Shown in pieces: positions 51,101-59,319 of a stretch of DNA of 64,000 nucleotides. The notes beneath the pieces were generated by a model, which had not been told where the DNA came from, ran no database searches, and was given only the letters and a program-made list of their open reading frames with translations. Location: positions 1-64,000 of the forward strand of contig NZ_JBHKFI010000014.1 of the NCBI RefSeq assembly GCF_042263505.1, given 5' to 3'. The DNA comes from Bacillus_BE sp042263505. Its GTDB lineage: Bacteria > Bacillota > Bacilli > Bacillales > Cytobacillaceae. Within the stretch, counting starts at the first letter, position 1. Each line of letters starts with the position of its first letter. Both the position numbers and the translations under genes were made by a program.

Positions 51101-51146
51101 AAACTCCTTTCAATATGCTTCTATTGAAACATATTGAAAGGAGTTT
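51101..51146 (-). terminator. hairpin that also holds the carboxypeptidase ribosome binding site
   Basis: 17-bp perfect arms (51101-51117 and 51130-51146). On the minus strand the 3' arm contains AAAGGAG and is followed by TTTTTTATT and then the ATG of the next gene. It can act as a terminator after the sensor kinase gene, and when read through it would cover the ribosome binding site of the carboxypeptidase. Confidence 0.75.
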
Positions 51147-51183
51147 ATTTTTAACTTTCTATTATTAAAACCTTAAGATTTTC

Positions 51184-52311
51184 TTAAGATTCTATTGGAA
51201 GAGTAACAGTAAAGATAGTATAGGTATCATGACTTTCAGCTGAGATCTCTCCTCCATGTGCTTTCACGATTTCTTTTGCTATTGCCAGTCCAAGACCAGC
51301 TCCACCTGTTTGACTTGAGCGGGAGACATCGAGGCGGTAGAATTTCTCAAAAATCGTATTTAATTTATGCGGCGGAATCGTGTCACCATGATTGGTGAAG
51401 GTAATAATAGTTTTTCCATCTTGTTGCTTTGCTTCAATGATGATAGAGCTTTTTTTATAACTATAGTTGATTGCATTTTTAAAGATATTATTAAAGACCC
51501 TTGCCAACTTATTCGGATCACCAAAGATTTTTAAATTTTCTCCGGCATGTACAACAGCTTGCTTTTTTTGAGGGCTTAGTAATGGATAGAATTCATCAGC
51601 CATTTGCAAAAGCATATAAGAGAGATTGATCTCTTTTTTATCAAGCATAATTGTTTGGAGGTTAAATCGTGTAATTTCAAAAAATTCATTAATCAGTTCC
51701 TCTAGGCGATATGTCTTCTCTAATGTGATTCGAACATACTTCTCCTTCTGAGGAGCAGGCATGTCAGGCGCCTCGTCAAGTAAGCTTAAGTATCCAATGA
51801 CGGAGGTGAGTGGTGTTTTAATATCATGTGCTAAATAGACGACAAGATCATTTTTTCTTTGTTCTGCATCTTGTGCTTCTCTTGCACGTTTTTCTAACGT
51901 GCTTTTCACAGAATTTAGCTTTTTTTCAACAAAATCAAGCTCCTCGGGAAGAGAAATCTCTTCTTTTGATTCTTTGGCAAGCATATCAATTCCCTTGCTT
52001 ATTTCATAAAAGTAACGAGTAAAGCGAGAAAGGGCGATGTAAAAAATAATGATAAGTAGAATCATAAAGCCGATTGCGAGCCACAAGCTTTTATTGTATT
52101 GAAAGAGAGTCATATAGATTAATTGTGCGTTTTGATAATCAAGTGGAATCACTTTAGTAAAGAAGCTAATAAAAAGATCAGCAAAAGGTGCTTGAAGAAC
52201 ACCATCGATTAAAGTGAAATTGATGATAATCCCAATGATGGCAGCGATTATTAAGATGAAAACAATCTGCCATAGAATCTTTCTTTTTAGTCTACTAAAT
52301 TCCTTATTCAA
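51184..52311 (-). CDS. VanS-type sensor histidine kinase
   Basis: The 375-residue kinase has two membrane helices (about 13-35 and 75-95), an extracellular loop of about 40 residues, a HAMP-like linker, and the phosphorylated His162 in YLAHDIKTPLTSVIGYL. The catalytic domain has the N box (NIFKNAINYS) and G boxes (GAGLGLAIAKEIV). It resembles VanS of glycopeptide-responsive systems, and the downstream gene is a D,D-carboxypeptidase. A cell-wall signal is likely; the inducer is not shown. It overlaps the response regulator gene by 8 nt. Confidence 0.92.
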   Translation of the reverse strand: MNKEFSRLKRKILWQIVFILIIAAIIGIIINFTLIDGVLQAPFADLFISFFTKVIPLDYQNAQLIYMTLFQYNKSLWLAIGFMILLIIIFYIALSRFTRYFYEISKGIDMLAKESKEEISLPEELDFVEKKLNSVKSTLEKRAREAQDAEQRKNDLVVYLAHDIKTPLTSVIGYLSLLDEAPDMPAPQKEKYVRITLEKTYRLEELINEFFEITRFNLQTIMLDKKEINLSYMLLQMADEFYPLLSPQKKQAVVHAGENLKIFGDPNKLARVFNNIFKNAINYSYKKSSIIIEAKQQDGKTIITFTNHGDTIPPHKLNTIFEKFYRLDVSRSSQTGGAGLGLAIAKEIVKAHGGEISAESHDTYTIFTVTLPIES

Positions 52312-52996
52312 TGATATAACCTACTCCCCATACGGTTTTGATATATTTAGGATGCTCCGCTGATTCATGCATTTTTTCGCGCAAATGTCTAATATGGACC
52401 ATAACCGTGTTATTATTGCTGAAATATTTATTCCCCCACACTTCTTGAAATAACTCCTCCGAGCTGACAACACGTCCACGATTGGAGCATAGGTACCAGA
52501 GGATGGAGAATTCGATTGGTGTTAAGGAAATCGTTTTTTCATTTAAACTAAACTTATGTGTGTTTTGATCAAGAACAAGACCAGAAAATGAAATCATTCC
52601 TTCCCGTTGCTCCAATTCAAGTTGATTATATTGCATGAATCTCCTAAGCTGAGCCTTAACGCGGGCAATCAGTTCTAATGGGCGAAAGGGTTTTGTGATA
52701 TAATCATCAGCACCTAATGTTAATCCTGATATTTTATCAATTTCAGAATCCTTCGCCGTTAGCATAATAATTGGAAAGGTATGGTTTTTACGGATTTTTT
52801 GACAAAGTGTAAATCCATCGATTTCTGGCAGCATAACATCTAGGATAGCTAGGTCTAGCTTTACTGAATCAATATAATCGAGGGCTTCCTTTGATGTATA
52901 GCACTTGTAGACATGGTAATTCTCATTTCTTAAATAAACCTCAACTAAGTCAGCAATTTCATGTTCATCATCTACAAGAAGAATATTTATGCTCAC
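52304..52996 (-). CDS. VanR-type response regulator (OmpR family)
   Basis: The 230-residue protein has a receiver domain with the acidic pocket Asp9/Asp10, the phosphorylated Asp53 (LAILDVMLPE) and the conserved Lys in ITKPF. A C-terminal winged helix ends in TVWGVGYIIE. It is the partner of the adjacent VanS-type kinase and very likely controls this locus. No classical vanHAX genes follow, so this is a regulator of wall trimming rather than a full vancomycin-resistance cluster. Confidence 0.93.
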   Translation of the reverse strand: MSINILLVDDEHEIADLVEVYLRNENYHVYKCYTSKEALDYIDSVKLDLAILDVMLPEIDGFTLCQKIRKNHTFPIIMLTAKDSEIDKISGLTLGADDYITKPFRPLELIARVKAQLRRFMQYNQLELEQREGMISFSGLVLDQNTHKFSLNEKTISLTPIEFSILWYLCSNRGRVVSSEELFQEVWGNKYFSNNNTVMVHIRHLREKMHESAEHPKYIKTVWGVGYIIE

Positions 52997-53220
52997 GGAT
53001 TTTCAGCTTCTTTCTCTATAGAACTATCTTCGCTAATAACCATAACAATTATAAGAAGGGGAATCAATTGCTTAAATTCCGCAAAAAAAATGTCGGGAAA
53101 TTGTCAATATCTGTTACGAGAATAAGGATGGGGGAGTGTTATTCCTATTCATAAATGATTAAATAAAATATAATAAAACAATCAGGTCGTTAAATTTTAT
53201 TGATTTTTGGAGGAACTGCT

Positions 53221-55041
53221 ATGAAAGAGCCAGAACCAGAGAAAAAGCCGCGGATTTATTCCTATCTATTAATCGCACTGCTAGTGGTGCTATTAAATGC
53301 CTTTATTTTTCCGAGCCTGAATAGTCGATCGGAAAAAGAGGTGGACTATGGGACGTTTTTGAGTTTAGTCGACAAAGGGAAAATAGAAGAGGTTGAGATT
53401 CAAGATAATTATATTGCGTTCATTCGGAAGGATAAAAGCAAGGATACTACCTATAAAACAGGAGTGGTCGATGATCCAAAATTAGTTGATCGCTTGCATG
53501 AAGCCAATGTCAAATTTACAAAGGTGATTCCAAAGGAAAATTCGCCGATTATGAGCTTCATATTAACCTGGGTTGTTCCGATACTTCTATTTATTTGGAT
53601 TGGAAGTTTTTTAACAAAGAGAATGACCAGAGGAATGGGAGGACCAGGCAACGCTCTTTCCTTTGGAAAAAGCAATGCGAAAATTTACGTTGAAGCAGTA
53701 ACTGGAAAGTCATTCACTGATGTTGCCGGACAGGAGGAAGCGAAGGAGGCTTTATTAGAAATAGTCGATTACCTTCATAACTCTGATAAATATAAGGCAG
53801 TAGGCGCGAAAATTCCAAAAGGGGTTCTGCTTGTTGGACCTCCAGGAACAGGGAAGACCTTGCTAGCAAAAGCAGTAGCAGGGGAATCTAAGGTTCCATT
53901 CTTTTCAATCTCCGGTTCAGAGTTTGTTGAGATGTTTGTCGGGATGGGGGCTGCTAGAGTAAGAGATTTATTTAAGCAAGCCCAGGAAAAAGCCCCGTGT
54001 ATTGTCTTTATTGATGAAATTGATGCGATTGGAAAAAGCAGAAATTCTGGCGTCATGGGTGGAAATGATGAAAGAGAGCAAACATTAAACCAGCTTCTTT
54101 CTGAAATGGATGGCTTTGATGCCGATAAAAGTGTAGTGATTCTTGCTGCAACCAATAGGCCGGAAACACTGGATAAAGCTTTGTTGAGACCAGGAAGATT
54201 TGACCGCAGAATCCCAGTGGAGCTTCCTGATTTATTAGGACGGGAGGCAATTTTAGCAGTTCATGCTAAAAATGTAAAGCTTGGCGATGATGTTAATTTA
54301 CATGCGATAGCCCAGACGACTCCTGGGGCAAGTGGTGCCGATTTAGCCAATATTATCAATGAAGGGGCTCTTCGGGCAGTTAGACTTGGCCATCAACAGA
54401 TTAGTCATAATGATATTGAGGAATCAGTAGAAGTGGTTATCGCAGGATATCAAAGAAAGAATGCAGTTATTCCAATGAAGGATAAGCTAAAAATTGCCTA
54501 TCATGAAATTGGACATGCTTTAGTTGCGGCAAAGCAAAGTCATTCGGCTCCTGTGCATAAAATTACGATCATTCCAAGAACATCAGGATCTTTAGGATAT
54601 ACGATGCAGGTGGAGCAAGGCGAACAAGTACTGATGACGAAGGAGCAGGCATTAGATAAAATCACAACATTTATGGGAGGACGCGCTGCTGAGGAAATCA
54701 TTTTCCAATCCGTAACCTCAGGTGCGTCCAATGATATTGAGCAAGCAACAAAGATTGCCCGAAGCATGGTGACCCGATTTGGTATGAGTCAGGAATTTGA
54801 TATGATGGCACTTGAAACAGTAAATAATCCATATTTAGGGGAGGATGCATCCCTTTTAGTTTCATCAGAAACGGCTGCTAAAATTGATACAGAAATTCTA
54901 ACAATTATAAAAACATGCCATCAAAAGGCGATTCAAATTTTGGGGGAAAATAAAGATAAGCTCCATGAATTAGCAAAATATTTACTTGAGAAAGAGACTA
55001 TTACCGGAGAAGAGTTTATGGCGATTTTAACAAAAGAATAA
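53221..55041 (+). CDS. ftsH: ATP-dependent zinc metalloprotease FtsH (second type)
   Basis: The 606-residue membrane protease degrades membrane and short-lived soluble proteins. It has two N-terminal helices (about 13-31 and 108-128) around an external domain, an AAA domain with Walker A GPPGTGKT at 206-213, the second region of homology RPGRFDRR, and the zinc site HEIGH at 428-432. It ends shortly after the protease domain, without the long C-terminal tail of housekeeping FtsH, and is not next to hpt/tilS. It may therefore be an additional FtsH. The ATG follows TGGAGGA. Confidence 0.94.
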   Translation: MKEPEPEKKPRIYSYLLIALLVVLLNAFIFPSLNSRSEKEVDYGTFLSLVDKGKIEEVEIQDNYIAFIRKDKSKDTTYKTGVVDDPKLVDRLHEANVKFTKVIPKENSPIMSFILTWVVPILLFIWIGSFLTKRMTRGMGGPGNALSFGKSNAKIYVEAVTGKSFTDVAGQEEAKEALLEIVDYLHNSDKYKAVGAKIPKGVLLVGPPGTGKTLLAKAVAGESKVPFFSISGSEFVEMFVGMGAARVRDLFKQAQEKAPCIVFIDEIDAIGKSRNSGVMGGNDEREQTLNQLLSEMDGFDADKSVVILAATNRPETLDKALLRPGRFDRRIPVELPDLLGREAILAVHAKNVKLGDDVNLHAIAQTTPGASGADLANIINEGALRAVRLGHQQISHNDIEESVEVVIAGYQRKNAVIPMKDKLKIAYHEIGHALVAAKQSHSAPVHKITIIPRTSGSLGYTMQVEQGEQVLMTKEQALDKITTFMGGRAAEEIIFQSVTSGASNDIEQATKIARSMVTRFGMSQEFDMMALETVNNPYLGEDASLLVSSETAAKIDTEILTIIKTCHQKAIQILGENKDKLHELAKYLLEKETITGEEFMAILTKE

Positions 55042-55050
55042 ATGGATAGG

Positions 55051-55096
55051 AAAAGGTCAGTCCCGTTTTGTGGCAGCGGGAACTGACCTTTTTTTT
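55051..55096 (+). terminator. terminator of ftsH
   Basis: A long stem (AAAAGGTCAG-TCCCG with CGGGA-ACTGACCTTTT) is followed by eight T. Confidence 0.92.
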
Positions 55097-55444
55097 ATGG
55101 AACTTTGTAGCCAAGGGAATCTTTAAGGCCTTATTCTTTACTGCTTGCAGCTTCTATTTCATCGAGTGGGATCTTAAGGGCCCTTTGCTACTCCTTCACC
55201 GTGAGCAGGATCTGCTTTGTAGCAATCCCTCCTCCTTAGCACTTAATTTTTGAGCTTTCGATTGACTTTCAAGATGAATTGTTTTGAAAATAGGAATTTT
55301 TTGACATTTTAATAATCCGTGTTGCAGTCTGCAGTAGATTTCCTGCAATTTAGGATATTCTTCATTTGTAAATCTATTAGAAAAACCTCATTGCCTAAAA
55401 ATTGTATTTGCTGTACGATAAAACTATTAAAATGTGAATAAAAG
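55097..55444. other. intergenic region before the cobalamin riboswitch
   Basis: No gene is seen. A TTGACA-like word near 55302 and AT-rich sequence toward 55440 may be the promoter region of the riboswitch transcript. Confidence 0.4.
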
Positions 55445-55597
55445 CAGTAGGTGCCCAATTTTTTTGGGAGAATAGGGAATGAAGTGAGAGTCTTCAGCGG
55501 TCCCGCCACTGTAATGGGGAGTTTCATTATAGATGCCACTGGTGAAATCCGGGAAGGGATGATGGAACAATGAACCAGAGCCAGGAGACCTGCCTAT
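55445..55597 (+). promoter_or_regulatory. cobalamin (B12) riboswitch
   Basis: The B12 aptamer landmarks appear in order: GTAGGTGCC, GGGAATGAAGTGAGAGTCTTCAGC, GGTCCCGCCACTGTAA (the B12 box and its flanks), GATGCCACTGG, GAAATCCGGGAAGG, GAACCAGAGCCAGGAGACCTGCCT. A terminator follows at 55625, so B12 should shut off cobT by premature termination. Confidence 0.97.
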
Positions 55598-55624
55598 TAG
55601 CTTTATTATTGTAGATGATGGAAA

Positions 55625-55679
55625 AGTCTGCGGTTTATTTCATGTGCCTGTCTGAAATAAACTGTAGGCTTTTCTTTTT
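55625..55679 (+). terminator. expression-platform terminator of the B12 riboswitch
   Basis: A long stem centred on GTTTATTTCA and TGAAATAAAC, extended by G-U pairs, is followed by CTTTTCTTTTTG. Confidence 0.8.
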
Positions 55680-55702
55680 GAATTTTAAAGGGAGTGGATC
55701 AA

Positions 55703-56752
55703 ATGGAATTATTGAAGGACACGATTCGTTGTATTGAAGGGTTGAATGAGGAAATCATGACAGTGGCAAAGACGCGGGTGGATAGTCTGATTAAGCCGCC
55801 AAAAAGTTTGGGAAAATTAGAGGATATAGCCATTCAGTTAGCGGGTATTACGGGAAAACTATATCCGGTTATGGATAATAAAGTAGTGATCGTCATGGCT
55901 GGTGATCATGGTGTATATGAAGAAGGGGTGACGAGTAATCCTCAAGAGGTCACATTTGCACAGACTCTTCTTTTTGCCAAGGGCCTAACTGGTGTATGCA
56001 CGATTGGTCATGCCTTTGGTGCAAAAATTGTCCCAGTAGATATTGGCATTAAGGTGGATTTACCAAGTGATGCTGGTGTTCTGATTAAAAAAGTGAAATA
56101 TGGGACAGACAATATGGCAAAAGGTCCTGCAATGAGTCGGGAAGAAGCCATTAAAGCAATTGAAATTGGTATTGAATTGGCGAATAGGGAAATTAATCAG
56201 GGAGCCCATATTTTAGCAACTGGAGAAATGGGGATTGGCAATACAACACCAAGTACAGCTATTCTTTCGGTACTCGGAAATATTGATGCTTTGGAGGTAA
56301 CAGGAAGGGGAGCCGGTCTTGGGACAGGTGGAAAAGAGCATAAAGCAAATGTCATTAAAAAGGCGATTAAAATAAACCAACCTAACGCAAAGGATGGAAT
56401 TGATGTTTTAGCTAAAGTGGGAGGATTGGAAATTGGCGGAATGGCCGGCGTTATGCTTGGAGCTGCGGCAGCAAGAGTACCAGTCATTGTTGATGGGTAT
56501 ATATCAACAGTAGCGGCATTAATTGCTGTGACCATTGAGCCAAAAGTGAAACATTATCTTATTTCCTCTCATGCCTCCGCGGAGCCAGGTGGGAAAAGAG
56601 CGAGTGAATTACTGGGAATTGAACCGATGCTCTATATGAATATGTGCCTAGGGGAAGGATCAGGTGCAGCTCTAGCATTCCCAATCGTAGAGGCGGCATG
56701 CAGCATGATGAAAAACATGGCGACCTTTGCTGACGTGGGGATGGAAATTTAG
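55703..56752 (+). CDS. cobT: nicotinate-nucleotide:dimethylbenzimidazole phosphoribosyltransferase
   Basis: CobT makes alpha-ribazole phosphate for the lower ligand of cobalamin. The 349-residue protein has PPKSLGKLEDIAIQLAGI near the start, VIVMAGDHGVYEEGVTSNPQ, GEMGIGNTTPSTAI and the C-terminal catalytic Glu in LGEGSGAAL. ATG 55703 is chosen, with AAAGGGA about 9 nt upstream. No other cobalamin gene is adjacent, so the window shows a lone B12-controlled cobT, which suggests use of salvaged corrinoids or a pathway elsewhere. Confidence 0.96.
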   Translation: MELLKDTIRCIEGLNEEIMTVAKTRVDSLIKPPKSLGKLEDIAIQLAGITGKLYPVMDNKVVIVMAGDHGVYEEGVTSNPQEVTFAQTLLFAKGLTGVCTIGHAFGAKIVPVDIGIKVDLPSDAGVLIKKVKYGTDNMAKGPAMSREEAIKAIEIGIELANREINQGAHILATGEMGIGNTTPSTAILSVLGNIDALEVTGRGAGLGTGGKEHKANVIKKAIKINQPNAKDGIDVLAKVGGLEIGGMAGVMLGAAAARVPVIVDGYISTVAALIAVTIEPKVKHYLISSHASAEPGGKRASELLGIEPMLYMNMCLGEGSGAALAFPIVEAACSMMKNMATFADVGMEI

Positions 56753-57171
56753 CCAAGATACTGGGTAGTGATTTTTGAATGGTGTTAGTTGGTGGAGTTT
56801 TTTTTGAATAGTTTAGAAGATTTTTGGGATTTTACATAGATTTTGAGAATACATGCAAAATATATCATGATCTAATGAAAGATATTGAAATCATTAAGAG
56901 AATAGCGGTTAAATCGCATTTGTTCGCGGATAAGGATAAAATAATGCGAACAACTGGAAAGGATTATGTACATTATTAAAGAATCGCCAGTGATTATCAT
57001 TTTTCACGAATAAATGGTTTTTATCCGGATATTTTTAAATAGCACGAGTGGTTTTAAGTAAGGTCTCAGGTTTTTTAAACCTAATAGATGCAAAAAGAGA
57101 CAGAAAATTATTCCCTGTCTCTTTTGCTTTACTAAACCTTTTTAGGAATTTCAACATCATTTGTTTTCAAT
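56753..57171. other. intergenic region after cobT
   Basis: No gene is seen. It has scattered TTCGCG-like words (for example GTTCGCGGATAA near 56930), without the regular spacing seen at 17.8 kb, and the terminator at 57092-57125. Confidence 0.4.
57092..57125. terminator. bidirectional terminator
   Basis: An 11-bp stem (AAAAGAGACAG with CTGTCTCTTTT) is flanked by A on the left and T on the right. It serves mainly the minus-strand gpx-ohrR operon. Confidence 0.75.
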
Positions 57172-57603
57172 TTATCGTTTCCTCAATTTTCCCCGCAAGC
57201 TTTTCAAATTTGCCATCAGGATTTGATATTCCTCCAGTTCGATTTGGCAGGATCTTATTTTTTCGCTAACCTTTTCTACGATGGCAGCTTTTTCATTCTC
57301 CGCCTTCTCTTGAAGAAAAATATATACCTTTCTTTCATCTTCTTTTGCTCGCATCTTTTGTAGCCATCCGTTTGCTTCCATTCTTGTTATCATTGGTGTT
57401 AATGTTCCAGTTCCGAGATTGACCTTCTCACCTAATTCCTTTGAAGTGAGGCCATCCTGCTCCCAAAGAGCAAGAAGAACGAGGTATTGCGGATAGGTTA
57501 AACCGAATGGTTGAAGGACACTTGTATAAAGCTTATTGAATTCGCTTGCTGTTTCATAGACTGCAAAGCATAGTTGTTTCTCTAATTGTAATGGTTCTTT
57601 CAC
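57172..57603 (-). CDS. ohrR: OhrR-type organic-hydroperoxide-sensing MarR regulator
   Basis: The 143-residue MarR repressor begins with LEKQLCFAVYETASEFNKLY, where Cys12 corresponds to the reactive cysteine of 1-Cys OhrR proteins, and has TYPQYLVLLALWEQDGLTSKELGEKV with the recognition helix after it. It is the only cysteine in the protein. Oxidation by organic peroxide should release it from DNA. It lies 42 nt downstream of gpx in the same direction, and the 39-bp palindrome in front of gpx is the likely operator. Confidence 0.9.
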   Translation of the reverse strand: MKEPLQLEKQLCFAVYETASEFNKLYTSVLQPFGLTYPQYLVLLALWEQDGLTSKELGEKVNLGTGTLTPMITRMEANGWLQKMRAKEDERKVYIFLQEKAENEKAAIVEKVSEKIRSCQIELEEYQILMANLKSLRGKLRKR

Positions 57604-57645
57604 GACAACCTCCTGTGGAATGACATTGATAGCGTGTGGCCGTTT

Positions 57646-58125
57646 CTATGATAATAATTTCAAGAGATCTTCTTCTATTTTATTTGGTTCAGTGGTAGGG
57701 GCATAGCGTTCTACTACTGCTCCATTTCCGTTGATAAGAAATTTAGTGAAATTCCATTTAATATTTTTAGAAAGTATTCCTTTCTTTTGCTCCTTTAAAA
57801 AAGTAAAAAGAGGATCTGCATTTTCTCCGTTGACATCGATTTTTGCAAAAATAGGAAAGGAAACACCGTAGTTCAGCTGGCAAAATTGTGTGGTTTCTTC
57901 TATGTCTGCAAATTCCTGATTATTAAATTGGCTGCAAGGAAAACCGAGGATTTCCAATCCGCGATCCTTGTACTTATCATATAATTCCTGAAGACCTTTG
58001 AATTGAGGGGTAAGACCACATTTGCTAGCCGTATTGACAATGATGAGAGGCTTTCCTTTATATTCAGATAATGCTTTTTGCTCCCCATTTGTCATTTTTA
58101 CGGTGAAATCATAAACGGTTGTCAT
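57646..58125 (-). CDS. gpx: glutathione peroxidase family thiol peroxidase
   Basis: The 159-residue peroxidase has VYDFTVKMTNGEQKALSEYKG, the catalytic Cys in NTASKCGLTPQ, the second Cys in LGFPCSQFNNQE and the catalytic WNFTKFL. Bacterial relatives (BsaA in B. subtilis) use thioredoxin rather than glutathione. The ATG at 58125, 9 nt after AAGGAGGAG, is preferred over a start 31 codons further up, which would lie in the operator palindrome. First gene of a gpx-ohrR operon. Confidence 0.94.
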   Translation of the reverse strand: MTTVYDFTVKMTNGEQKALSEYKGKPLIIVNTASKCGLTPQFKGLQELYDKYKDRGLEILGFPCSQFNNQEFADIEETTQFCQLNYGVSFPIFAKIDVNGENADPLFTFLKEQKKGILSKNIKWNFTKFLINGNGAVVERYAPTTEPNKIEEDLLKLLS

Positions 58126-58176
58126 TCCTGTTTCTCCTCCTTGGATTCTGATTTTTTCCTGTAAGTTAAAATACAT

Positions 58177-58215
58177 AAAAATATCGTGTACGATTAAATC
58201 GTACACGATATTTTT
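58177..58215. promoter_or_regulatory. 39-bp perfect palindrome, probable OhrR operator
   Basis: Two 19-nt arms (58177-58195 and 58197-58215) flank one central A. The middle, TACGATTAAATCGTA, resembles the B. subtilis OhrR site TACAATTAAATTGTA (from memory) with two changes. On the minus strand TTGCTT, 17 nt and TACGAT place the -10 of a gpx promoter inside it. It could also act as a terminator for the tetR gene, being followed by T on both sides. Confidence 0.75.
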
Positions 58216-58236
58216 CAAATAAGCAAATTTTAATCC

Positions 58237-59133
58237 CTATTCATTAATTTGCACATAATATTCAGCAATTAGCTGTTCCAGTGATTTGAGCTCTTTATTC
58301 CAGCTTGGAGAAAAGATATTTGATCTTAAAGTTTCCAATGTACTTTCAATCAAAAATCTACGGGGAATTTTTGAATTAACAAGTTCGTACTCAAGAAAAT
58401 CCAACAGCTCAAAAAACTTAAATTGGTCATCCTTTTCTTTAATCGTTCTTTTAAGAATAATGACGGATTGAGAAATGCTTTCTTTAAGTGAATCTGTCTT
58501 TCTCTTACAACCTGGCAACCAATCAGCTAAAAACTCCGGTTGGATTAATTGAACTTTTTCTTCCGATACTTCCTTAACTATTTTTTTAATTCGATTTACA
58601 CAATAGCGAATGACAGGTTTAATATTTGAATTTGATGGATGTGCCATTGCATAAAATTTAAGATTATGTTGGAGGGTAGCCATAAACATGATGGCCATGT
58701 CAAATAAATAAGGTTCATATTCTTCACCATAAATATCAATAAAGCGATTATAAACCCAACGTAACATTTTCAACTGTCCCTGTTTCATAAATCCCTTTAA
58801 ATCCTCATCGTTTGAAACGATGAGTTCCTCAAATAGAGGAATGAGCATTTTCTTATGATTCGTTTTCATTTGAAGCTCTACTTGGTTGATAAAAATCTCT
58901 ATATCTGATGGATCCTGTCCGATTAATAATTGATTTCTTTCCATTTCAAATTCTTCAAATATAGTTTTAAAAATTTCCTTCAACAATTCATTTTTTGACG
59001 GAAAGTAATTATAAAAGGTCCCTTTAGAGATTCCGCTATACTCTAAAATGTCTTGAATAGACGTGGATTGGAACCCTTTATTGATAAATAGCTGATGGGC
59101 TATATTAATGACATGCTGTTTTCTGTCGTTCAT
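58237..59133 (-). CDS. TetR/AcrR-family transcriptional regulator
   Basis: The 298-residue protein has the N-terminal TetR helix-turn-helix (HVINIAHQLFINKGFQSTSIQ, then SGISKGTFYNYFPSKNELL) and a long ligand-binding part, larger than the common 190-220 residues. It is divergent from the DHA2 exporter at 59320, so repression of that gene by binding the 59259-59288 inverted repeat is likely. The start is at ATG with AAGGTGA upstream. Confidence 0.9.
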   Translation of the reverse strand: MNDRKQHVINIAHQLFINKGFQSTSIQDILEYSGISKGTFYNYFPSKNELLKEIFKTIFEEFEMERNQLLIGQDPSDIEIFINQVELQMKTNHKKMLIPLFEELIVSNDEDLKGFMKQGQLKMLRWVYNRFIDIYGEEYEPYLFDMAIMFMATLQHNLKFYAMAHPSNSNIKPVIRYCVNRIKKIVKEVSEEKVQLIQPEFLADWLPGCKRKTDSLKESISQSVIILKRTIKEKDDQFKFFELLDFLEYELVNSKIPRRFLIESTLETLRSNIFSPSWNKELKSLEQLIAEYYVQINE

Positions 59134-59258
59134 TTTATTTTCACCTTATAATTTTTATTGGACTTCCTGTCTAATATTATAGTACAAAATTTTTCTGCAT
59201 TATTCAAGTTGGGTAAAATAAGGGATTTTTTATTTGCAAAATTTGAACCATTGGTATA

Positions 59259-59288
59259 TTATACTGTCTATATGAAATAGCAGTATAA
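59259..59288. promoter_or_regulatory. inverted repeat, probable TetR operator
   Basis: TTATACTG (59259-59266) and CAGTATAA (59281-59288) form 8-bp arms with a 14-bp centre, 32 nt before the exporter start and between the divergent tetR and exporter genes. The right arm continues into the leader block shared with the paralogous exporter. Confidence 0.65.
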
Positions 59289-59319
59289 AAAAATGGACTA
59301 TAATTTTAGGAGGGGTAAA

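Noticed and set aside
50141..52996. Vancomycin-resistance gene cluster
   Set aside because: Only the VanR/VanS-type regulators and an S11 carboxypeptidase are present; no vanH, D-Ala-D-Lac ligase or vanX is visible.
56920..57040. Second TTCGCGAA-type array after cobT
   Set aside because: Only scattered, imperfect words (GTTCGCGG, ATGCGAAC, CACGAATAA) without the 20-bp step.
59060..59076. CRISPR-repeat-like word CGTGGATTGG
   Set aside because: It lies inside the conserved coding region of the TetR gene, shows no further similarity to the repeat and has no hairpin; chance match.
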